Below the pieces are notes generated by a model that saw nothing but the letters and a program-made list of their open reading frames with translations, ran no database searches and had not been told where the DNA came from. Shown here piece after piece: positions 48,488 through 63,308 of a stretch of 64,000 bases of DNA. Source of the DNA: Pseudomonas viridiflava (GTDB taxonomy: Bacteria; Pseudomonadota; Gammaproteobacteria; Pseudomonadales; Pseudomonadaceae); NCBI RefSeq assembly GCF_001642795.1, contig NZ_LKEH01000023.1, positions 124,193 through 188,192 on the forward strand, given 5' to 3'. Both the position numbers and the translations under genes were made by a program. Each line of letters starts with the position of its first letter. Position 1 is the first letter of the stretch.

Positions 48488-49279
48488 TTAGGTAGGCTGA
48501 GCGGTTTTCGCGCCGCGACGTTGACGACGAACCAGTTCACTGGCGAGCGCCAGATAAGCCAGCGCCCCGCGGGAAGACTTGTCGTAGGCCAGCACCGGCA
48601 TACCGAAGCTCGGCGCCTCGGCCAGTCTGATGTTTCTCGGGATAACGGTATCGTACAGCTGCTCGCCAAAGTGTTCCTTGAGCTGCGCCGAAACATCGTT
48701 GATCAGGCTCAGACGCGGGTCGTACATCGTGCGCAGCAGGCCTTCGATCTTGAGCTGCGGGTTTAGCAGTTGGCCGATCCGCTTGATGTTATCCACAAGG
48801 TCGCTCAGACCTTCCAGTGCGAAATACTCGCACTGCATGGGGATAATCACGCCATCAGACGCCACCAGGGCGTTGAGTGTGAGCATCGACAGCGACGGAG
48901 GGCAGTCGATGAGAATGTAATCGTAGTTTTCGCGGATTGGCGCCAGCGCATTACGCAGACGGCTCTCCTTCATCTGCATTTCCAGCAGCACCACCTCGCC
49001 TGCCGTCAGGTCGCGGTTGGCCGGAAGCAGTTGATAACCGCCGTGCTCGGAGAACTGCATGGCCTCGGCCAGATCGCATTCGCCAATCAGCAGGTCGTAA
49101 ACGGAGTTTTCGAGGTTGTGTTTATCCACACCACTCCCCATGGTCGCATTGCCCTGGGGATCGAGATCGATCAGCAGCACGCGTCGTTTGGTAGCAACCA
49201 GTGACGCGGCGAGGTTGATGCATGTGGTGGTCTTGCCTACCCCACCTTTCTGGTTCGCTATCGCGAATACCTTAGCCAT
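48488..49279 (-). CDS. parA: Chromosome-partitioning ATPase ParA
   Basis: From the ATG at 49279 (MAKVFAIANQKGGVGKTT) the protein is 263 residues. It has the deviant Walker A KGGVGKTTT, Walker B-like YILIDCPPSLS and the DNA-binding basic C-terminus. It drives segregation of ParB-parS complexes at the origin. The frame runs six codons further upstream, but the chosen start is the conserved one. Confidence 0.96.
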   Translation of the reverse strand: MAKVFAIANQKGGVGKTTTCINLAASLVATKRRVLLIDLDPQGNATMGSGVDKHNLENSVYDLLIGECDLAEAMQFSEHGGYQLLPANRDLTAGEVVLLEMQMKESRLRNALAPIRENYDYILIDCPPSLSMLTLNALVASDGVIIPMQCEYFALEGLSDLVDNIKRIGQLLNPQLKIEGLLRTMYDPRLSLINDVSAQLKEHFGEQLYDTVIPRNIRLAEAPSFGMPVLAYDKSSRGALAYLALASELVRRQRRGAKTAQPT

Positions 49280-49297
49280 TATCGCTTGTGTTCCCAA

Positions 49298-49954
49298 TCA
49301 TGCCGTGCGGCGCAGTATCAGCAGATGGCGTTGGCCTTGGCAACCCGGAACGGTCAAGGCTTGTGCGCTATCAAGGTGAAAATCCGTGGGCAATGCTACC
49401 AGTTCATCGGCAGGATGCAGCCCTTTCATCGCCAGCCAGCGTGTCTGTGTGTCGCCCATGTGGCGAGTCCATCCAGCAAAGTCTTCCAGACTGCTGAACG
49501 CACGGGAAATGATTCCGTTGAACGGTACGTCCGGCTGGTAGGTTTCTGCGCGGCTGTGGATAACTTCGAGGTTATCCAGCTTCAGCTCCAGTTTGACCTG
49601 GGTCTGAAAGCGGGTCTTCTTGCCATTGCTGTCCAGCAGCGAAACCTTCATCTGCGGAAACATGATCGCCATGGGAATACCGGGCATGCCGCCCCCGCTG
49701 CCGACATCGAGCCAGCGTTCGCCTTCGGCGCTACCTTCGATGAAAGAAATCACACTCAGGCTGTCGAGCAAATGCCGGGACACCATCTCGTCCGGGTTAC
49801 GCACAGCTGTGAGGTTGTACGCCTTGTTCCACTTGATCAACAGCGCCAGATAGGCAAGCAGTTGTTCGTGCTGGACCGGAGTGAGCTCGATGCCCAAAGC
49901 GCGAGCGCCTGTGGATAACTCTTCAGCGTGTTGCGGGGTAACCATAGAACTCAA
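49298..49954 (-). CDS. rsmG: 16S rRNA (guanine-527-N7) methyltransferase RsmG
   Basis: The 218-residue SAM-dependent methyltransferase has motif [17 protein letters not shown] and the conserved [11 protein letters not shown] segment. It methylates G527 of 16S rRNA. The TTG at 49954 overlaps the mnmG stop (TTGA); an ATG lies three codons in at 49945 and could be the true start. Confidence 0.96.
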   Translation of the reverse strand: MSSMVTPQHAEELSTGARALGIELTPVQHEQLLAYLALLIKWNKAYNLTAVRNPDEMVSRHLLDSLSVISFIEGSAEGERWLDVGSGGGMPGIPMAIMFPQMKVSLLDSNGKKTRFQTQVKLELKLDNLEVIHSRAETYQPDVPFNGIISRAFSSLEDFAGWTRHMGDTQTRWLAMKGLHPADELVALPTDFHLDSAQALTVPGCQGQRHLLILRRTA

Positions 49955-51846
49955 GCGCTTTGCTCCAACTGACGGCCGGCGCCGCGTTTTTTCAAGTGAA
50001 TCATCAACAGGGAAATGGCTGCTGGCGTGACGCCCGGAATGCGCGAAGCCTGTCCGAGAGTTTCGGGGCGAGTTATCCCCAGCTTGCTTTGAATTTCTTT
50101 GGACAGACCGGAAATCCCGGCGTAATCGATGTCTTCAGGCAGCTTCGTGTCTTCGCTGGCACGCAAACGGGCGATTTCGTCCTGCTGCCGATCAATGTAA
50201 CCGGCGTACTTTGTCTTGATCTCCACCTGCTCGGCGACCTGTGGATCAATGCAGCCCTCACCGGTAAGGGAAATCAGGCTGGCATAATCGATTTCCGGAC
50301 GCGTCAGCAGATTGAGCAGGTTGTATTCGTGGGTCAGCGGCGTGCCGAAATGCGCGGCAATGGCATCGCCCTGTTCGGTACCCGGACGAACCCAGGTACT
50401 TTTCAGACGCTGTTCTTCCAGCGCGATATTTTCACGCTTGGTGCAGAACGCGGCCCAACGCGCGTCATCGACCAGACCCAGCTCACGGCCTTTTTCGGTC
50501 AGACGCAGGTCAGCGTTATCTTCGCGCAGGATCAAACGATATTCGGCGCGGGATGTGAACATCCGGTAAGGCTCTTGCGTACCCAGCGTGATCAGGTCAT
50601 CAACCAACACTCCGATGTACGCCTCGTCACGACGCGGGCACCAGCTGTCGCGACCTTGTGCACGCAATGCCGCGTTGGTTCCGGCCAGCAAACCTTGAGC
50701 ACCCGCTTCTTCGTAGCCGGTTGTGCCGTTGATCTGGCCTGCGAAGAACAGACCGCCGATCACCTTGGTTTCGAGGCTGTACTTCAGATCACGCGGATCG
50801 AAGTAGTCGTACTCGATGGCGTAGCCCGGGCGAACGATGTGCGCATTCTCCATGCCGCGAATCGAACGAACGATCTGCAACTGCACGTCGAACGGCAGAG
50901 AGGTCGAGATACCGTTCGGGTACAGCTCGTGCGTGGTCAGACCTTCCGGCTCGATGAAGACCTGGTGGCTTTCCTTGTCGGCAAAGCGATGAATCTTGTC
51001 TTCGATCGATGGGCAGTAACGCGGACCGATGCCCTCGATCACACCGGAATACATCGGCGAGCGATCAAGGTTGGACGCAATGATTTCGTGTGTCCGAGCA
51101 TTGGTGTGGGTAATCCAGCAACTCACTTGCGAAGGATGTTGTTCCTTGGAACCCATGAACGACATCACGGGAATCGGCGTATCGCCCGGTTGCTCGGTCA
51201 TCACCGAGAAATCGACAGAGCGGCCATCGATGCGTGGCGGCGTACCGGTCTTCAAGCGCCCTACCCGTAATGGCAACTCGCGAAGACGGCGTGCAAGCGC
51301 GATGGACGGCGGATCACCCGCTCGGCCACCCGAATAATTCTGCATACCGATGTGGATAAGACCGCCCAGGAACGTACCGGTGGTCAATACAACGGAATCA
51401 GCCAGGAAACGCAGGCCCATTTGCGTGACAACGCCACGGACCTGGTCCTGCTCGACAATCAGATCGTCGCAGGATTGCTGAAATATCCACAGGTTCGGCT
51501 GGTTTTCAAGCGTCTCGCGAATCGCGGCCTTGTACAGAACGCGGTCTGCCTGGGCACGGGTTGCCCGTACGGCCGGGCCTTTGCGGCTGTTCAACACGCG
51601 GAACTGTATGCCGCCTTTGTCAGTGGCCATGGCCATCGCGCCGCCAAGGGCGTCGATTTCCTTGACCAGATGACTTTTGCCGATGCCACCGATCGCAGGG
51701 TTGCAGCTCATCTGGCCGAGTGTTTCCACGTTGTGCGTCAACAGCAGGGTTTTGACACCCATGCGTGCCGACGCAAGTGCGGCCTCGGTACCGGCATGAC
51801 CGCCACCGATGACGATCACTTCAAAACGGGAAGGGAAATCCACCAC
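49951..51846 (-). CDS. mnmG: tRNA uridine-34 carboxymethylaminomethyl enzyme MnmG (GidA)
   Basis: The 631-residue FAD protein has the dinucleotide motif [19 protein letters not shown] near the N-terminus, [25 protein letters not shown] segments after it and a helical C-terminus that docks MnmE. With MnmE it modifies wobble uridine. It overlaps rsmG by 4 bp. Upstream lies an origin-like region rather than mnmE. Confidence 0.97.
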   Translation of the reverse strand: MVDFPSRFEVIVIGGGHAGTEAALASARMGVKTLLLTHNVETLGQMSCNPAIGGIGKSHLVKEIDALGGAMAMATDKGGIQFRVLNSRKGPAVRATRAQADRVLYKAAIRETLENQPNLWIFQQSCDDLIVEQDQVRGVVTQMGLRFLADSVVLTTGTFLGGLIHIGMQNYSGGRAGDPPSIALARRLRELPLRVGRLKTGTPPRIDGRSVDFSVMTEQPGDTPIPVMSFMGSKEQHPSQVSCWITHTNARTHEIIASNLDRSPMYSGVIEGIGPRYCPSIEDKIHRFADKESHQVFIEPEGLTTHELYPNGISTSLPFDVQLQIVRSIRGMENAHIVRPGYAIEYDYFDPRDLKYSLETKVIGGLFFAGQINGTTGYEEAGAQGLLAGTNAALRAQGRDSWCPRRDEAYIGVLVDDLITLGTQEPYRMFTSRAEYRLILREDNADLRLTEKGRELGLVDDARWAAFCTKRENIALEEQRLKSTWVRPGTEQGDAIAAHFGTPLTHEYNLLNLLTRPEIDYASLISLTGEGCIDPQVAEQVEIKTKYAGYIDRQQDEIARLRASEDTKLPEDIDYAGISGLSKEIQSKLGITRPETLGQASRIPGVTPAAISLLMIHLKKRGAGRQLEQSA

Positions 51847-51929
51847 GCACCTCGTGCCTGTTGTCGATGGGAAATTGGGATAGCTGACAAGTATAGGGAC
51901 TTACCCCACCTGAATGAAACCCGTTGCAC

Positions 51930-52420
51930 AAAATTTAACCAGCTGTGGAAAACTCGCGGATAAAGAAAATAAAAAGGAAAGAAAGTTTATAAAGCCTTGT
52001 TTTTATGTTTATTCTTACTGAGCCATATTTCTGTGGATAGATCTCTACAGGCCTTTATTTTCAATGTGTACAGAGATTAAAAAGTCTGTGGTCATGTGCC
52101 TGTGAGGGGTTGGGATAACCGTCCTGAGCCTGTGGATTAAAGTGCACTTTGTCCACAGGCCGGTTTATCTTCAGGTTTCAGGCCCGGTTATCAACCGAGC
52201 TGAGGCGCGGTTATGCACAGGGCTTATTTCACAGAAAATGATGAAATCGGCGGTTGCCCGACTGCTGGTCAGTGAAAAAAGGACTGTTGGATCGACGTGG
52301 GGAGAGCGTCTCGAGGCATCTGAAGGATTTAAAGCGATCAATCGTCCAAAGCTGAAACCGCGATCAGACCGTATGCGAGGGAAGGTTTTGGCTTTGCGGA
52401 AGGGTTATCAACAGGCAGCG
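51930..52420. other. Origin-like AT-rich region with DnaA-box-like sequences between mnmG and mnmE
   Basis: No gene is seen in 51847-52499. The segment 51955-52015 is A+T-rich, much like the one beside oriC. DnaA-box-like 9-mers occur: TGTGGATAG (52032), TGTGGATTA (52131), TTGTCCACA (52149) and TTATGCACA (52211), plus TTATCAACA near 52404. The ordering (AT-rich tract, ATTCTTAC, then a TGTGGATA box) mirrors 56606-56682. None of the boxes here is the perfect TTATCCACA. It may be a second or ancestral origin segment or a DnaA-binding reservoir. Confidence 0.55.
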
Positions 52421-52463
52421 GGACGATTGCCGTCCCTTTCAGACTGATTCGAATCTGATGCCT

Positions 52464-52489
52464 GATGCTGTCAGAGGCGTGACAGCATC
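52464..52489 (-). terminator. Hairpin downstream of mnmE
   Basis: GATGCTGTCA (52464-52473) and TGACAGCATC (52480-52489) form a 10-bp stem just past the mnmE stop. No long T-run follows, so it may be a processing or weak termination structure. Confidence 0.55.
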
Positions 52490-52499
52490 TGTTTCGTGA

Positions 52500-53870
52500 C
52501 TATTTACCGATGCAGAAGCTGGAAAAGATCCTGCCAAGCAAGTCATCTGAGCTGAAAGCTCCGGTGATTTCCCCCAATGACTGTTGAGCCTGGCGCAAAT
52601 CCTCTGCCAGCAGCTCTCCAGCACCGGCAAGCGTCAACTGTGCCCTGCCGTGCTCCAGGGAGTCACTGGCGTGGCGCAGCGCTTCAAGGTGGCGACGACG
52701 AGCGCTGAAGCTGCTCTCGGAGGTCTGTTCATAGCCCATGCACGCCTTTAGATGTTCACGCAGCAGTTCAAGCCCTTCACCGCCAGCCTTGGCGCTCAGG
52801 CTGATGGTGACATGACCGTCGGGACTGGTTTCCAGGCCTGTAGTGTCGCCGCTCAGGTCAGACTTGTTTCGAATCAGCGTGACCTTGGCCGGATCAGGCC
52901 TCTGTTCCAGAAACTCGGGCCACAGCGCGAAGGGATCACTCGCTTCCGGTGCCGTTGCGTCTACCACCAGCAGGATCCTGTCCGCTTCGCCAATCGCCTT
53001 GAGTGCACGCTGCACGCCGATCATTTCAACCTGGTCCTGAGTGTCACGCAGACCTGCAGTGTCCACCACGTGCAGCGGCATGCCGTCGATGTGGATATGT
53101 TCACGCAGTACATCGCGCGTAGTGCCGGCGATCTCCGTCACGATGGCAGCTTCACGTCCGGCTAGGGCGTTGAGCAAGCTGGATTTTCCGGCGTTGGGTC
53201 GTCCGGCAATCACCACAGTCATGCCATCACGCAACAACGCACCCTGCCCTGCTTCGCGCAGGACTGTGGATAACTCATCGCGCACGTCATCAAGCATGCT
53301 TAACACATGGCCATCGGCGAGGAAGTCGATTTCCTCTTCCGGGAAGTCGATTGCCGCCTCGACGTAGATCCGAAGACCGATCAGTTTCTCGGTCAACTTA
53401 TCCACACGTTGGGAAAACGCACCCTGCAACGAGTGCAGTGCATTGCGGGCAGCCTGTGCAGAACTTGCCTCGATCAGGTCTGCAATCGCTTCGGCCTGTG
53501 CCAGGTCCAGCTTGTCGTTGAGAAACGCGCGCTCGCTGAACTCACCAGGACGGGCCAGACGGCAACCCAATTCCAGGCAACGTTGCAGCAACATGTCGAG
53601 CACGATCGGACCACCGTGGCCCTGCAGCTCCAGAACATCTTCGCCGGTAAAGGAGTTGGGTCCGGGAAAGTACAGCGCGATACCCTCGTCCAGTGTCTGG
53701 CCCGATGCATCGGCGAAAGGTCCGTAATGGGCATAACGGGGTTTGGGCTCACGCCCGATTATTGCCTGCGCTGCCTTGCTGGCCATCGGACCTGAAATAC
53801 GGACGATGCCGACGCCACCACGACCTTGAGCAGTTGCGATGGCGGCGATTGTTTCACGAGGGACGTTCAT
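52500..53870 (-). CDS. mnmE: tRNA-modifying GTPase MnmE (TrmE)
   Basis: From ATG at 53870 ([18 protein letters not shown]) the protein has 456 residues: N-terminal folate-binding domain, helical domain and inserted G domain with [21 protein letters not shown] and NKSD. It ends in the invariant CIGK. It works with MnmG on tRNA U34. The open frame to 53912 adds a non-conserved leader. Confidence 0.97.
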   Translation of the reverse strand: MNVPRETIAAIATAQGRGGVGIVRISGPMASKAAQAIIGREPKPRYAHYGPFADASGQTLDEGIALYFPGPNSFTGEDVLELQGHGGPIVLDMLLQRCLELGCRLARPGEFSERAFLNDKLDLAQAEAIADLIEASSAQAARNALHSLQGAFSQRVDKLTEKLIGLRIYVEAAIDFPEEEIDFLADGHVLSMLDDVRDELSTVLREAGQGALLRDGMTVVIAGRPNAGKSSLLNALAGREAAIVTEIAGTTRDVLREHIHIDGMPLHVVDTAGLRDTQDQVEMIGVQRALKAIGEADRILLVVDATAPEASDPFALWPEFLEQRPDPAKVTLIRNKSDLSGDTTGLETSPDGHVTISLSAKAGGEGLELLREHLKACMGYEQTSESSFSARRRHLEALRHASDSLEHGRAQLTLAGAGELLAEDLRQAQQSLGEITGAFSSDDLLGRIFSSFCIGK

Positions 53871-53900
53871 GGTCTGGCTCCTGTACAACTGACAGATAGC

Positions 53901-53922
53901 AAAACGCCCCACTGAGGGGGCG
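53901..53922 (-). terminator. Terminator downstream of yidC
   Basis: On the minus strand GGCGCCCCCTCAGTGGGGCG is followed by TTTTGC, a GC-rich stem with a short T-run. It ends the rpmH-rnpA-yidD-yidC message before mnmE. Confidence 0.75.
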
Positions 53923-53949
53923 CCTTGTAGAACTTATTCACAGGTTAGA

Positions 53950-55635
53950 TCAGACAGCTGCTTTCTTGGTAGCCGCTTCGATCTTGCGAGTGATGTACGC
54001 CTGTTGTGCGATCGACAGGGTGTTGTTCACAACCCAGTACAGAACCAGACCGGCAGGGAACCACAGGAAGAAGAACGTGAAGATGATTGGCATCATTTTC
54101 ATGACCTTGGCCTGCATCGGATCCGGAGGAGTCGGGTTCAGACGCTGCTGAATGAACATGGTCGCGCCCATGATGATCGGCAGAATGAAGAACGGGTCCT
54201 TGATCGACAGGTCGGTTATCCACAGGATCCATGGAGCCTGACGCATTTCCACGCTTTCCAGCAGTACCCAGTACAGCGACAGGAACACCGGCATTTGCAC
54301 AAGAATCGGCAAGCATCCACCCAGCGGGTTGATCTTCTCTTTCTTGTACAACTCCATCATTGCCTGGGACATTTTCTGGCGATCATCGCCATGTTGTTCC
54401 TTCAGCAAGGCCAGTTTCGGAGCCACAGCGCGCATGCGGGCCATCGATTTGTAGCTGGCTGCTGAGAGCGGGAAGAACAGGCCTTTGATCAGCATGGTCA
54501 GAACGATGATCGACCAGCCCCAGTTACCGAGGATCGCGTGGATATGTTGCAGCAGCCAGAAGATAGGCTGGGCAATGAACCACAGGAAGCCATAATCGAC
54601 TGTCAGTTCCAGACCTGGGGATAACTCTTTGAGTACCGCCTGGCTTTTCGGACCTGCGTACAAGGTCGCAGTGGTCTCGCCTTTGGCACCCGGAGCAACG
54701 GTCAACGTCGGGCTGGTGAAGCCGATGATGTAATTGCCCTGGCTGTCTTTACGGGTCTGAACTACGTTGGTTACGTTGTGATCAGGAATCCACGCAGTCA
54801 CGAAGTAGTGTTGCAGCCAGGCAACCCAGCCACCTTGAACCGTTTCCTTGACCTGACCCTTGTCGATATCTTTCATCGACACTTTCTTGTAGGGCTCGGC
54901 AGCTGTCCACAGCGCCGCACCCAGATAAGTGGCGGTACCGGTAGCTGTAGTCGATGACGGATCGGAGCTGGAATCGCGCTTCAATTGCGCGAACAGGTTA
55001 CCGGCCCACGGCTGAGCGCTCTGGTTATCCACAACGTAGGTCACGACCAGGTCGTAAAGGCCACGTTTGAATGTGAAGCGCTTGATGTAATTGATGCCGT
55101 TTTCCGAGAATTTCAGGTCCACGACCATATCGTTCTGGCCATCAGCCAGTTGATAAGTCTTCTGTGTGGACGTGTAAACCGGACGACCGGCGGCACGAGC
55201 ATCGGGACCGTTGGTACCCGTCAGGCCGCTTTGGGCCAGAAAAGTACGTTCGCCACCGTTGTCGAACAGCTGAAACGGCACTTCAGGACGGTCCTGACGG
55301 CGTGGATAAAGAGGCAGACGAAGCTGAACCACGTCACCACCCACCGGATCGATCGCCAGATCGAGCACGTCGGTCTTGACCTGAATCAGGTCTTTGCTGG
55401 CTACGGCCGGAGTTTCAAGAGGAGCCGCGGCAGTGGTTGCATTCGCGCTTGGAACATCAGCGCTGGCAGAACCATTATTACCAGCAACCGTATCCGGAAT
55501 ACCCGGTGCGGTGTTGCTGGCTGCAACATTCTGGGTCGGCATGGCTGCCTGACCGTAGTCCTGGTTCCATTTCAGAACCCCGACGTAGGTCACGATTGCC
55601 AGGGCGACGATCAGGATCGTGCGTTTAATATCCAT
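53950..55635 (-). CDS. yidC: Membrane protein insertase YidC
   Basis: The 561-residue protein has an N-terminal anchor (about 5-22), a large periplasmic beta domain (about 55-350) and five C-terminal membrane helices with FFPLSAASYKSMARMR and PMFLSLYWVLLESVE-like segments. It inserts inner-membrane proteins alone or with SecYEG. The gene starts 2 bp past the yidD stop. Confidence 0.97.
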   Translation of the reverse strand: MDIKRTILIVALAIVTYVGVLKWNQDYGQAAMPTQNVAASNTAPGIPDTVAGNNGSASADVPSANATTAAAPLETPAVASKDLIQVKTDVLDLAIDPVGGDVVQLRLPLYPRRQDRPEVPFQLFDNGGERTFLAQSGLTGTNGPDARAAGRPVYTSTQKTYQLADGQNDMVVDLKFSENGINYIKRFTFKRGLYDLVVTYVVDNQSAQPWAGNLFAQLKRDSSSDPSSTTATGTATYLGAALWTAAEPYKKVSMKDIDKGQVKETVQGGWVAWLQHYFVTAWIPDHNVTNVVQTRKDSQGNYIIGFTSPTLTVAPGAKGETTATLYAGPKSQAVLKELSPGLELTVDYGFLWFIAQPIFWLLQHIHAILGNWGWSIIVLTMLIKGLFFPLSAASYKSMARMRAVAPKLALLKEQHGDDRQKMSQAMMELYKKEKINPLGGCLPILVQMPVFLSLYWVLLESVEMRQAPWILWITDLSIKDPFFILPIIMGATMFIQQRLNPTPPDPMQAKVMKMMPIIFTFFFLWFPAGLVLYWVVNNTLSIAQQAYITRKIEAATKKAAV

Positions 55636-55637
55636 GA

Positions 55638-55883
55638 TTACTCGGCCATCGAAGAAGAACGGGAGGTGGGGACAGGTGGAACCGGGTCATAACCACCGGG
55701 ATTCCACGGATGACAGCGACCCAGGCGGCGCATTGCCAGCCAGCCGCCGCGCAAAAGGCCATGATTATCGATGGCTTCATACGCGTAGCAGGAGCAACTG
55801 GGGTAGAAACGACAGTGACTGGCCATCAGCGGGCTAATGGCATAGCGATAAAACTGGATCGGAACGAGTGCCAGTTTACGCAT
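55638..55883 (-). CDS. yidD: Membrane protein insertion efficiency factor YidD
   Basis: The 81-residue protein has the family signature [14 protein letters not shown], with [19 protein letters not shown] and then GGYDPVP. It is a small membrane-associated protein that helps YidC substrates insert. It overlaps the rnpA end by 8 bp. Confidence 0.96.
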   Translation of the reverse strand: MRKLALVPIQFYRYAISPLMASHCRFYPSCSCYAYEAIDNHGLLRGGWLAMRRLGRCHPWNPGGYDPVPPVPTSRSSSMAE

Positions 55884-56277
55884 CGGGACTGTCCACCCCT
55901 GCAGGTTCGGTTTTTGTCTGTGGAGCAGGTTGGCTGCGTGCCAGACGTTTCCACAGCTTGCCGAAATGCTGAATCAGTTCAGGGTTTTCTACATCACCCA
56001 AACCTTTACGCGCGACGATAACGATATCCCAACCGACCAAACTGTCTTGGTGTTGGCGAAATGATTCGCGCATCAGGCGTTTCAAACGATTGCGCTGAAC
56101 GGAGAGCTTGACGCTCTTTTTACCTATCACAAGCCCCAGGCGGGGATGATCAAGGTCGTTGTTGCGCGCAAGGAGCAGGAGATTTTTCCCCGGAACCTTG
56201 CCGGTAGGGGAGTCAAAGACTGCCTTGAAATGCCGGGGAGTCAGCAAACGCTTTTCCCGACTGAAGTCTCGACTCAC
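55876..56277 (-). CDS. rnpA: Ribonuclease P protein component
   Basis: From a GTG at 56277 ([17 protein letters not shown]) the protein is 133 residues. It has the RNR motif region [15 protein letters not shown] and [12 protein letters not shown]. It binds the RNA subunit of RNase P to mature tRNA 5' ends. The open frame extends to 56373 but overlaps rpmH; the GTG start matches where the family begins, although the Shine-Dalgarno-like GGAG is unusually close to it. Confidence 0.9.
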   Translation of the reverse strand: MSRDFSREKRLLTPRHFKAVFDSPTGKVPGKNLLLLARNNDLDHPRLGLVIGKKSVKLSVQRNRLKRLMRESFRQHQDSLVGWDIVIVARKGLGDVENPELIQHFGKLWKRLARSQPAPQTKTEPAGVDSPDA

Positions 56278-56293
56278 CTCCTGCGCCGATTTA

Positions 56294-56428
56294 TCAAACT
56301 GCCAGACGCTTACGGCCTTTGGCGCGACGACGCGACAGAACGGCACGGCCGTTTTTGGTGGCCATACGTGCACGGAAACCGTGGGTGCGGGCGCGCTTGA
56401 TAGTGCTGGGTTGGAAAGTACGTTTCAT
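56294..56428 (-). CDS. rpmH: 50S ribosomal protein L34
   Basis: A 44-residue, very basic protein: [20 protein letters not shown] and then [20 protein letters not shown], ending RLAV. The ATG is at 56428. It is the first gene of the leftward rpmH-rnpA-yidD-yidC operon beside oriC. The promoter lies to the right, in 56429-56600. Confidence 0.97.
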
Positions 56429-56559
56429 GGCGTGTTACCTGGTTCGTCCACTACGGGCCGGAATGGCCCCCGTTTTAAGAGACCGGGGATTCTAGAGAAA
56501 GCAGGCCCGCAGGTCAATTTCCAACCAGCTTTTCTTCAATAACGTTCTTTATGGCCAAT

Positions 56560-57012
56560 TTGCCGGTCTTGAAGGGGACGAATCGTCACGCACGCTGCAC
56601 AGTTATAGAAATAAAAGAGAGAGAGTATTTAAAGCTTTTCTATAAAGCTTATAATTCTTACGTCGGGCATATCTGTGGATAAAACGCTGTAAGCCTTGCT
56701 ATAAAAGGTGTACAGCGTTTCAAAAGGTTGTCGAGAAACCGTGCTCTGCCTGTGCTGCACCCTCGGAAAAGCTGTGCATGAAAGGCTGATTTATCCACAG
56801 GCGTGTTATCCACAGACTTGAACCCCGACTTATGCAATGGGCTGAAGTAGGCTTATCCACAGAGCTTATGCACATACCGTTCGTCGTCTGTAGATGCCTC
56901 AAATCAATGATTTATAGCCGACTGTTAGCAACCTACATGTGGATAAGTCTTCAACGGACCGTTACAATGGCGGCTGTTTTTGCCACACCGGCTTTTGACT
57001 TAGGGGATATCC
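56560..57012. other. oriC: oriC: chromosomal replication origin with DnaA boxes
   Basis: Between divergent rpmH and dnaA. The AT-rich tract (about 56606-56665) is flanked by perfect DnaA boxes: TGTGGATAA at 56674-56682 and 56938-56946, and TTATCCACA at 56791-56799, 56806-56814 and 56853-56861, with a variant TTATGCACA at 56866-56874. The Pseudomonas origin is known from this rpmH-dnaA interval. The box nearest dnaA (56938) may also serve autoregulation of dnaA. Confidence 0.9.
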
Positions 57013-58545
57013 GTGTCAGTGGAACTTTGGCAGCAGTGCGTGGAGCTTTTGCGCGATGAGCTGCCTGCCCAGCAATTCAACACTTGGATCCGTCCGCTAC
57101 AGGTCGAAGCCGAAGGCGACGAGTTGCGTGTCTATGCACCGAACCGCTTCGTGCTTGATTGGGTGAATGAAAAATACCTGGGCCGATTGCTCGAGCTCCT
57201 TGGCGAACACGGTCAAGGGATGGCGCCTGCGCTTTCCTTATTAATAGGAAGCAAACGCAGCTCTGCGCCGCGTGCCGCACCTAACGCGCCGCTCGCCGCA
57301 GCTGCTTCGCAAGCCTTGTCTGCGAATTCGGCCAGCAGCGTTCAGGCTCCTGCTCCGGTTGCCGCGCCCGTTGCCCAGGCAGCGTCGCCCTCTCCTGCTC
57401 AGGAACTGCCGGCTCACAACGAGCCATCGCGTGACAGTTTCGATCCCATGGCCGGTGCGAGTTCTCAACAGGCACCAGCGCGCGCTGAACAACGTACCGT
57501 GCAGGTCGAAGGTGCGCTCAAGCACACCAGCTACCTGAACCGTACGTTCACGTTCGAGAATTTTGTAGAGGGTAAATCCAACCAGCTGGCGCGCGCTGCC
57601 GCCTGGCAGGTCGCAGATAACCCGAAGCACGGCTACAACCCGCTGTTCCTTTATGGCGGTGTCGGTCTGGGTAAGACGCACTTGATGCATGCTGTGGGTA
57701 ACCATCTGCTCAAGAAAAACCCGAACGCCAAGGTCGTCTACCTGCATTCGGAGCGTTTCGTGGCCGACATGGTCAAGGCGCTGCAGCTCAACGCGATCAA
57801 CGAGTTCAAGCGTTTCTATCGCTCGGTCGATGCGTTGCTGATCGATGACATTCAATTCTTCGCTCGCAAGGAACGTTCGCAGGAAGAGTTTTTCCATACG
57901 TTCAACGCGCTCCTTGAAGGCGGACAACAGGTCATCCTCACCAGCGACCGTTATCCGAAAGAGATCGAAGGTCTCGAAGAGCGTCTCAAATCGCGTTTCG
58001 GCTGGGGTCTGACCGTGGCGGTCGAGCCACCCGAACTGGAAACCCGCGTGGCGATCCTCATGAAGAAGGCAGATCAGGCCAAGGTCGATCTGCCCCATGA
58101 CGCTGCATTTTTCATCGCGCAACGCATTCGTTCCAACGTCCGTGAACTTGAGGGTGCGCTCAAGCGAGTCATCGCGCACTCGCACTTCATGGGACGTGAC
58201 ATCACGATCGAACTGATTCGTGAGTCGCTGAAAGACCTGTTGGCTCTGCAAGACAAGCTGGTGAGTGTGGATAACATTCAGCGCACCGTTGCCGAGTACT
58301 ACAAGATCAAGATCTCCGACCTGTTGTCCAAGCGTCGTTCCCGCTCTGTAGCCCGTCCAAGACAGGTTGCGATGGCGTTGTCCAAAGAGCTGACCAACCA
58401 CAGTCTGCCGGAAATCGGTGACGTGTTTGGCGGTCGCGACCATACAACCGTTCTGCACGCGTGCCGAAAGATCAACGAGCTCAAGGAATCCGACGCGGAT
58501 ATCCGCGAGGACTACAAGAACCTGCTGCGCACTCTGACTACGTGA
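57013..58545 (+). CDS. dnaA: Chromosomal replication initiator DnaA
   Basis: The 510-residue protein (GTG start) has an N-terminal DnaB/DiaA-binding domain (1-90) and a variable Ala/Pro-rich linker (about 90-165). The AAA+ domain has [16 protein letters not shown] and [10 protein letters not shown]. The C-terminal DnaA-box reader has [16 protein letters not shown] and [14 protein letters not shown]. It opens oriC directly upstream. Confidence 0.98.
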   Translation: MSVELWQQCVELLRDELPAQQFNTWIRPLQVEAEGDELRVYAPNRFVLDWVNEKYLGRLLELLGEHGQGMAPALSLLIGSKRSSAPRAAPNAPLAAAASQALSANSASSVQAPAPVAAPVAQAASPSPAQELPAHNEPSRDSFDPMAGASSQQAPARAEQRTVQVEGALKHTSYLNRTFTFENFVEGKSNQLARAAAWQVADNPKHGYNPLFLYGGVGLGKTHLMHAVGNHLLKKNPNAKVVYLHSERFVADMVKALQLNAINEFKRFYRSVDALLIDDIQFFARKERSQEEFFHTFNALLEGGQQVILTSDRYPKEIEGLEERLKSRFGWGLTVAVEPPELETRVAILMKKADQAKVDLPHDAAFFIAQRIRSNVRELEGALKRVIAHSHFMGRDITIELIRESLKDLLALQDKLVSVDNIQRTVAEYYKIKISDLLSKRRSRSVARPRQVAMALSKELTNHSLPEIGDVFGGRDHTTVLHACRKINELKESDADIREDYKNLLRTLTT

Positions 58546-58583
58546 TGACGCCAGTGCAGCTTATTAAGGCAAGGGACTAGACC

Positions 58584-59687
58584 ATGCATTTCACCATTCA
58601 ACGCGAAGCCCTGTTGAAACCCCTGCAATTGGTGGCCGGCGTGGTTGAACGCCGTCAGACCTTGCCGGTGCTATCCAACGTATTGATGGTCGTCGAAGGC
58701 CAGCAGTTGTCGCTGACCGGTACCGACCTTGAAGTCGAACTGGTTGGACGCGTGCAGCTGGAAGAGCCGGCCGAGCCTGGGGAAATCACTGTCCCTGCGC
58801 GTAAGCTGATGGACATCTGCAAAAGCCTGCCCAACGATGCGTTGATCGATATCAAGGTCGACGACGCCAAGCTGGTGGTCAAGGCCGGCCGTAGCCGTTT
58901 CACCTTGTCCACCCTGCCTGCCAACGACTTCCCTACCGTGGAAGAAGGTCCGGGTTCACTGACGTTCCAGTTGGGTCAGAGCAAGCTGCGCCGTTTGATC
59001 GAGCGCACCAGCTTCGCCATGGCTCAGCAGGACGTGCGTTACTACCTCAACGGCATGTTGCTTGAAGTCAGCGCAGGCGTACTGCGTGCTGTCGCGACCG
59101 ATGGCCACCGTCTGGCAATGTGTTCCATGACTGCCGACATCGAACATGCTGACCGCCATCAGGTTATCGTGCCGCGCAAAGGTATTCTGGAAATGGCTCG
59201 TCTGCTTACCGAGCAGGACGGCATGGTCAGCATCGTACTGGGGCAGCATCACATCCGCGCAACCACAGGCGAGTTCACCTTCACCTCGAAACTGGTCGAC
59301 GGTAAATTCCCTGACTACGAACGCGTGCTGCCAAAAGGTGGTGACAAGTTAGTGCTGGGCGATCGTCAGGCGCTGCGCGAAGCCTTCAGCCGTACCGCGA
59401 TTCTGTCCAACGAAAAGTACCGTGGTATTCGTCTGCAACTGGCCAGCGGTCAGCTCAAGATTCAGGCGAACAACCCTGAGCAGGAAGAAGCGGAAGAAGA
59501 AATCGGCGTCGAGTACAACGGTGACTCGCTGGAAATCGGTTTCAACGTCAGCTACCTGCTCGACGTTCTCGGCGTGATGACCACCGAGCAAGTGCGTCTG
59601 ATTCTGTCTGACTCCAACAGCAGTGCGCTGGTGCAAGAGTCAGACAATGATGACTCGGCATACGTTGTCATGCCGATGCGTCTGTAA
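58584..59687 (+). CDS. dnaN: DNA polymerase III beta sliding clamp
   Basis: The 367-residue protein has three similar domains of about 120 residues. It begins MHFTIQREALLKPLQLVAGV and ends SAYVVMPMRL, the conserved clamp terminus. As a dimer it encircles DNA and tethers polymerase III. It follows dnaA by 38 bp. Confidence 0.98.
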   Translation: MHFTIQREALLKPLQLVAGVVERRQTLPVLSNVLMVVEGQQLSLTGTDLEVELVGRVQLEEPAEPGEITVPARKLMDICKSLPNDALIDIKVDDAKLVVKAGRSRFTLSTLPANDFPTVEEGPGSLTFQLGQSKLRRLIERTSFAMAQQDVRYYLNGMLLEVSAGVLRAVATDGHRLAMCSMTADIEHADRHQVIVPRKGILEMARLLTEQDGMVSIVLGQHHIRATTGEFTFTSKLVDGKFPDYERVLPKGGDKLVLGDRQALREAFSRTAILSNEKYRGIRLQLASGQLKIQANNPEQEEAEEEIGVEYNGDSLEIGFNVSYLLDVLGVMTTEQVRLILSDSNSSALVQESDNDDSAYVVMPMRL

Positions 59688-59707
59688 CCATGTACAGCGC
59701 AACCTAG

Positions 59708-63233
<3,526 letters not shown>

Positions 63234-63308
63234 TCCAGTGTAGGATCACAAATTTGTTGATCGTTTTAACAAATAGTTAATCAGACGCCCCTCCGACGGG
63301 GAGTCGAC

